From the NCBI RefSeq assembly GCF_008312835.1, contig NZ_VSKS01000024.1, forward strand, positions 1-64,000: a stretch of DNA of 64,000 nt. The letters are read 5' to 3'. Within the stretch, counting starts at the first letter, position 1. Each line of letters opens with the position of its first letter. Under the pieces are notes generated by a model that ran no database searches, had not been told where the DNA came from, and worked only from the letters and a program-made list of their open reading frames with translations. This document shows, piece by piece, positions 59,707 to 64,000 of this stretch. The translations under genes were made by a program, and so were the position numbers. This DNA is from Streptomyces marokkonensis (GTDB lineage Bacteria > Actinomycetota > Actinomycetes > Streptomycetales > Streptomycetaceae).

Positions 59707-60534
59707 ATGAGGCTACGCAGGGGCAAGCGGCAGAAGGCGGACAACCGGCCCGAGGTCCCGGCCGCCACGCCCGGTCTCGCCGTCGAACTGCGCGACGTCC
59801 GGCGGCAGTACGGCCGGGGGACAGGCACGGTGCACGCTCTAGCGGGCATCGAACTCGCTCTGCCGCGCGGCACGTTCACCGCGGTCATGGGCCCGTCCGG
59901 GTCCGGCAAGTCCACCTTCCTGCAGTGTGCAGCCGGGCTCGACCGGCCGACGGCGGGATCCGTGCGCCTCGGCGGCACGGAGATCACCGGCATGAGCGAG
60001 AACGAGCTCACCGAGCTGCGCCGCAGCCGCCTCGGCTTCGTCTTCCAGGCGTTCAACCTGCTGCCGTCGCTGACCGTGGAGCAGAACGTCCTGCTGCCCA
60101 TGCTCCTGGCCGGGCAGCGCCAGGACCGGCGCCAGGCGCAGGCGGTGCTCGCCCAGGTCGGACTCGCCGACAAGGCGAAGCGCCGGCCCGGAGAGCTCTC
60201 CGGCGGTCAGCAGCAACGCGTGGCCGTCGCCCGCGCCCTGGTCACCAGCCCCGACGTGATCTTCGCGGACGAACCCACCGGCGCCCTCGACACCGGCACC
60301 GCCGCCGAGGTCCTCAGCCTGCTGCGTAACGCGGTGGACGCTCTGGGCGCCACCGTTGTCATGGTCACCCACGACCCGGCCGCGGCCGCCTGGGCCGACC
60401 GTGTGCTGTTCCTCGCCGACGGCGCCTTCACCGACCACCTCGAGCGCGGTTCGGCGGAGCAGATCGCGGCACGGATGACCGTGCTCACCTCGCGCGCCTC
60501 CCGCTCCGGTGCGGTGGCGGGGGTGGCGGCATGA
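59707..60534 (+). CDS. ABC transporter ATP-binding protein (MacB/LolD-type)
   Basis: 275 residues, ATG at 59707 after GAGGGAG. Walker A is VMGPSGSGKSTFLQCAAGL near residue 65, the Q-loop FVFQAFNLLPSLTVEQNVLL, the signature ELSGGQQQRVAVARALV, Walker B VIFADEPTGALD, and the H-loop VVMVTHDP. This is the MacB/LolD/FtsE subgroup that energises FtsX-like permeases. The permease follows with a 4-nt ATGA overlap. Expected export of a peptide, lipid or antibiotic, controlled by the upstream two-component pair. Confidence 0.95.
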   Translation: MRLRRGKRQKADNRPEVPAATPGLAVELRDVRRQYGRGTGTVHALAGIELALPRGTFTAVMGPSGSGKSTFLQCAAGLDRPTAGSVRLGGTEITGMSENELTELRRSRLGFVFQAFNLLPSLTVEQNVLLPMLLAGQRQDRRQAQAVLAQVGLADKAKRRPGELSGGQQQRVAVARALVTSPDVIFADEPTGALDTGTAAEVLSLLRNAVDALGATVVMVTHDPAAAAWADRVLFLADGAFTDHLERGSAEQIAARMTVLTSRASRSGAVAGVAA

Positions 60535-63062
60535 GGCGCCCCAACGGACTCGCCCGTGAGGCCGTCCGCTTCAAACCCGCGTCCTTCGCCGGGACCTTCC
60601 TCGCGCTGCTGATGTCCGCACTGATCGTCTCGGCCTGCGGAATCCTGCTCGAGACCAGTCTGCGCGCCTCCGTGCCGCCGGAACGGTACGCGAACGCGCC
60701 GGTCGTCGCGGCGGCGGACCAGAACAAGTACGTGGTCACCGGCAGCGGCGAGGACCGCGAGAAGGAGGCGACGCCCCTGCCGGACACGGCACGGATGGAC
60801 GCCGGGCTGGCTGCGAAGGCCGCCGGGGCGCCGGGTGCGGCCACCGCAGTCGCGGACTTCACCTTCCCGGTGCGCGCGACGGACGCCGGCGCCCGTGCAC
60901 TGACTGTTCCGGGAGGTGTGCTCACCGCGCACGGATGGGGCTCGCACACCTTCACCGGCACCTCGCTGACCAACGGCTCCGCACCCCGCGAGGGGGAAGT
61001 CGTGCTCGACGCGGGAACGGCCCGCGCCGCGCACGCCGCGGTCGGCGACACCGTCGTACTGGAGACCGCCGCCGACCGGCAGGACTTCCGTGTCGCCGGC
61101 GTCGCCGAGGCCGGCCCCGCGGACACCGTCCGGGACTCCGGCGGGGCGGGCGCCCTGCTCTGGTTCGCCGACACCCAGGCCGCCACGCTCGCCGGGCATC
61201 CCGGCAAGGCCGACGCCGTCGTCGTGCTGGCAGAGCACGGCACCGACACCGATGCCCTCGCCGCAGCCGTGAAACAGGCCCTGGCCGGCTCCGGCGCCCA
61301 GGTCCACACCGGCGACGACCGCGGCGCCGTCGAGGACCCGAGCCTCGGGTACGCCAAGGTGACCCTCTTCGGAATCGGCGGCTCCTTCGGCGGCATCGCC
61401 GCCCTCGTCGCGGTCTTCACCGCCGCCGGAACCATCGCCCTCTCGGTCGCACAGCGCTCCCGCGAATTCGCCCTGCTGCGCGCCGTCGGCGCCACCCCGC
61501 GGCAGGTCCGCCGCGCGGTCGCCTCCGAAGCACTGCTCGTCGCGCCGCTCGCCGGGATCATCGGCTGCCTGCCCGGCATCGGACTCGCGCACTGGTGGTT
61601 CGGACAGCTCCAGGACCGGGGCGCCATCCCGCGCGCCGTGGACCTGCACGTCTCCGGGCTTCCGCTGCTCGCCGCCGTGGTCATGGGGTTGCTCACCGCG
61701 CTCGGCGCAGGCTGGTTCGCCGGACGCCGGCCCGCGAAGACCAAGCCGGGGCAGGCGCTGTCGGACGCGTCGGTGGAGCGGCTGCGGCCCGGCCTCCTCC
61801 GGACCGTCCTCGGCGTCGGCGCCCTCGTCGGCGGCGCGATCCTCACCGGCGTGTCCGCCCGCTCCGCCGGAGACGACGCGGCTGGCGCCGCCCTCGGCGT
61901 CGTCATGCTCTTCATGCTCGCCGTCGGGCTGCTCGGCCCGCTGGTGGCACGGCTGTGCGCCGGCCTGTTCGGCCTCCCGCTGCGCGGCGCGGGCCCGGCC
62001 GCCCAGCTCGCGGCCGCCAACTCCCGGACCAACGCCCGCCGCCTCGCCTCCGCGATCACCCCGATCGTGCTCGCCGTGGCCTTCTCCTCCACCCTCGTGT
62101 TCATGCACACGAGCGAGACCCACGCCGCCGACAAGCAGCTACGCGCGGGCATCACCGCGGACCACGTGGTGACGGACCCGGCCGGGCTCCCGGTGGACGC
62201 GGCGGCACGCGCCGCCCGCGCACCGGGCGTGGAGGCGGCCGTCGGGCTGCTGAACACCCAGGTGCTGGTGCCGACCGGCTCCGGCGAGTTCAAGTCGCTC
62301 CAGGGCGCGGCCACCCAGGGCGTCACCGGCTCCGGCGCCGCACTGGCGAAGGTGCAGGACCTGGACGTACGCGACGGCAGCCTCGACCGGCTCGGCGAGG
62401 GGCGTATCGCCATCGACAAGACCCTGGCGACCTCGGCGGACGCCGATGTCGGCGACCGGCTCCCGCTCCACCTCCCCGACGGGACGGAGGTCAGCCCCGA
62501 GATCGTCGCGGTCTACGGCCGCGGCCTCGGCCTGGCCACGGTGACCATGGACCGGGCGTCCCTCGCCGGGCACGTCACCTCGGGCTTCGACAGCACCCTG
62601 CTGGTACGGGGCGGCTCGGAAAGGTCGCTCACCCCCCTGGGCGAGGTCACCGACGCCTCCGGCTACGCCACCGAGCAGAACCGCGACGCGAAGACGGGCG
62701 CCTGGCTGAACAACACCATGGCCGCGGTCCTCGGCGGGTTCGCCGCCGTCGCCGCCGTCAACACCCTGGTGATGACGGTCCTGGACCGCCGCCGCGAACT
62801 GGGCACCCTGCGCCTCGTCGGCTCCACCCGGCGTCAGGTGATGACGATGCTCCGCTGGGAGGGCCTGCTGGTCTCCGTGGTGGGCCTGGTCCTCGGCTCC
62901 GCGATCGCCGCGGCCACGCTGATCCCGATGATGAGCGGCGTGACCGGTGACATGCCGTACGTGCCCCCGCTGGTGTACGGATGCTTCGCGGTCGCAGCCG
63001 GCGGCCTGGCCCTGCTGGCGGTCACGCTGCCGGCCCGGGCCGCGCTGCGCCGCTGGTCCTAG
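60531..63062 (+). CDS. FtsX/MacB-like ABC transporter permease
   Basis: 843 residues, ATG at 60531 overlapping the ATPase stop. One N-terminal helix (AGTFLALLMSALIVSACGIL) is followed by a large extracellular domain. FtsX core 1 follows (FGIGGSFGGIAALVAVFTAA, SQRSREFALLRAVGATPRQV-like coupling helix and two more helices), then a second membrane block at about 420-520, a second extracellular domain, and FtsX core 2 at the C-terminus (AVNTLVMTVLDRRRELGTLR, LVGSTRRQVMTMLRWEGLLV). The duplicated FtsX layout is typical of actinobacterial exporters that pair with a single ATPase and provide both halves of the channel. Confidence 0.93.
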   Translation: MRRPNGLAREAVRFKPASFAGTFLALLMSALIVSACGILLETSLRASVPPERYANAPVVAAADQNKYVVTGSGEDREKEATPLPDTARMDAGLAAKAAGAPGAATAVADFTFPVRATDAGARALTVPGGVLTAHGWGSHTFTGTSLTNGSAPREGEVVLDAGTARAAHAAVGDTVVLETAADRQDFRVAGVAEAGPADTVRDSGGAGALLWFADTQAATLAGHPGKADAVVVLAEHGTDTDALAAAVKQALAGSGAQVHTGDDRGAVEDPSLGYAKVTLFGIGGSFGGIAALVAVFTAAGTIALSVAQRSREFALLRAVGATPRQVRRAVASEALLVAPLAGIIGCLPGIGLAHWWFGQLQDRGAIPRAVDLHVSGLPLLAAVVMGLLTALGAGWFAGRRPAKTKPGQALSDASVERLRPGLLRTVLGVGALVGGAILTGVSARSAGDDAAGAALGVVMLFMLAVGLLGPLVARLCAGLFGLPLRGAGPAAQLAAANSRTNARRLASAITPIVLAVAFSSTLVFMHTSETHAADKQLRAGITADHVVTDPAGLPVDAAARAARAPGVEAAVGLLNTQVLVPTGSGEFKSLQGAATQGVTGSGAALAKVQDLDVRDGSLDRLGEGRIAIDKTLATSADADVGDRLPLHLPDGTEVSPEIVAVYGRGLGLATVTMDRASLAGHVTSGFDSTLLVRGGSERSLTPLGEVTDASGYATEQNRDAKTGAWLNNTMAAVLGGFAAVAAVNTLVMTVLDRRRELGTLRLVGSTRRQVMTMLRWEGLLVSVVGLVLGSAIAAATLIPMMSGVTGDMPYVPPLVYGCFAVAAGGLALLAVTLPARAALRRWS

Positions 63063-63267
63063 CCCATCCGGGGCGGCAGCCGGCATCGCATCGGCCCCGT
63101 ACCCGGCTCCCACCCTTTATCGGCTCCCGTCTCTCGGGCCGCGGAGCAGCGCACACCGTGCCGCGGCGGCCCTTGTCCGCGTCCGGCACGAGCCGCGGGG
63201 CGGCAGCGCCGCATGCCGCGCGCCCCGTCGCCCCCTCCCTCACCCGGCAATGACGGAAAGGACACTC

Positions 63268-64000
63268 ATGACCACAATCCTGGCTCCCCCGGTCCCCATC
63301 GGGAAGGCCGCTGTCGGAGCCCTCGGTTTACTGGCACTGTCCACCGGCGCTCTGGAGTCGGTGGTGTCACCGACGATCCCGCTCCTGGAACGCGAACTGG
63401 ACATGAGCCAGTCCGAAGGGGCGCTGCTCAGCATCGTGCTCCTCATCACCGGGGCACTCATCACGCCGTTGGCAGGCAAGTTCGGCGACCGCTACGGCGG
63501 GAAACGGGTCCTGATCCGGCTGATGGCGGTCGTCGCGGTCGGCGGCACGGTGTCCGCCCTGGCCCCGAACCTGCCCGTGCTGCTGCTCGGGCAGGTGCTG
63601 CAAGGGGCGATGGTGGGCGCGCTTCCCCTGTCGTTCATCGTCGTGCGCAAAAACCTGCCCCCGGGAGAGTCGAAGGTCGCCATCGGAGTGGTCAGCGGAC
63701 TCTTCGTCGGGGGAGGGATGGTCGGCATGCTGTCGGCCGGGCCGGTGGCGGAAGAGCTCTCCCGGCACTGGATGTTCGCGCTGCCCACGATCGCGGTCAT
63801 CGGGGCCACCCTGCTCGTGAACACGCTCATGCCGTCCGACCAGCCGGGCGGGTCGGACGACGCCGGCATCGACTGGCCCGGCCTGCTGCTCCTGAGCGGA
63901 ATGCTGGTCACGCTCATGCTCGTACTCGCGCTGGCGCCCGAAGCGGCCTCGCAACCACTCGTGCTCGGCGCCCTCGTCGTGCTTCTGGCCGTCTTCGCCA
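63268..64000 (+). CDS. MFS transporter (DHA2-like), N-terminal part, cut by the window end
   Basis: The frame is open from the ATG at 63268, with GGAAAGG upstream, to the end of the window (244 codons). Membrane helices include AAVGALGLLALSTGALESVV, ALLSIVLLITGALITPLAG and the loop motif GKFGDRYGGKRVLIRL, which is the MFS signature A. LLLGQVLQGAMVGALPLSFI and VVSGLFVGGGMVGMLSAGPV follow. Only the first seven or so helices are visible. It may be exported with, or regulated like, the ABC operon, but a 205-bp gap separates them. Confidence 0.85.
   Translation, partial: MTTILAPPVPIGKAAVGALGLLALSTGALESVVSPTIPLLERELDMSQSEGALLSIVLLITGALITPLAGKFGDRYGGKRVLIRLMAVVAVGGTVSALAPNLPVLLLGQVLQGAMVGALPLSFIVVRKNLPPGESKVAIGVVSGLFVGGGMVGMLSAGPVAEELSRHWMFALPTIAVIGATLLVNTLMPSDQPGGSDDAGIDWPGLLLLSGMLVTLMLVLALAPEAASQPLVLGALVVLLAVFA

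Noticed and set aside
57661-63113. Long minus-strand frames (669, 638 and 644 codons) opposite the kinase, regulator and ABC genes
   Set aside because: Shadow frames rich in Gly/His/Arg/Gln; every segment is explained by plus-strand genes with intact motifs.
1-64000. CRISPR array, rRNA or tRNA genes, prophage, replication origin
   Set aside because: I looked for regularly spaced repeats, conserved RNA stems, phage structural genes and clustered DnaA-box-like motifs and saw none.

Overview
The window is high-GC actinobacterial DNA and most likely Streptomyces. The evidence is strong GC bias at third codon positions, many GTG and TTG starts, and gene families typical of that genus: PucR, large LuxR/AAA regulators, DUF2690, SUKH-3, TPR-CHAT and several IS5-family relatives. 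It reads like a chromosome-arm region: intact one- to four-gene units separated by decayed genes and insertion-sequence debris. I see no rRNA, tRNA, CRISPR array, replication origin or intact prophage.

Layout. 0.5-7.3 kb: tyrosine-integrase debris, an alpha/beta hydrolase-MerR pair with a truncated VOC gene, a methyltransferase, an IS256 fragment, a GNAT enzyme, a second MerR gene with a clear operator, and a broken oxidoreductase. 7.4-10.8 kb: PucR regulator divergent from a ferredoxin-type reductase and fatty-acid desaturase (an electron-transfer/desaturation pair). 11.1-16.5 kb: large LuxR regulator divergent from a metallo-hydrolase and a carboxylesterase. 16.6-19.6 kb: IS5 copy, a secreted DUF2690 protein, and a duplicated 3' end of a trypsin gene. 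19.7-22.5 kb: large secreted hydrolase. 22.6-26.2 kb: graveyard holding ISAzo13, acyl-CoA ligase, phosphopantetheinyl transferase, crotonyl-CoA carboxylase/reductase and ECF sigma remnants. 26.5-31.3 kb: a dienelactone-hydrolase-like protein without its nucleophile, an NTF2-like protein, erythromycin esterase and the intact trypsin. 31.6-38.2 kb: MFS pump, MOSC protein, hydrolase-hemerythrin pair, all lying between IS5, IS630 and IS110 fragments. 38.6-41.1 kb: TetR regulator divergent from a dehydrogenase and a methyltransferase that carries an early stop.

41.3-47.2 kb holds the most interesting unit: a 1536-residue repeat-CHAT protease divergent from a small Cys-rich protein and a membrane protein, closed by a strong terminator. 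It looks like a conflict or immune module.

47.2-55.8 kb: methyltransferase, an ABC permease whose two halves lie on opposite strands, aldo/keto reductase, an atypical lower-GC trypsin-like protein, an IS5-type element whose ends enclose a SUKH-3 immunity gene, and a PadR-DUF1048-DUF1048 operon whose ABC transporter has collapsed. 56-64 kb: desaturase remnant, DesK/DesR-like two-component pair, ABC ATPase-permease and the start of an MFS pump. The desaturase remnant and the ABC operon share a palindromic promoter element, which suggests one regulon.

All calls come from reading the sequence; no database search was run. Breakpoints of pseudogenes are approximate.
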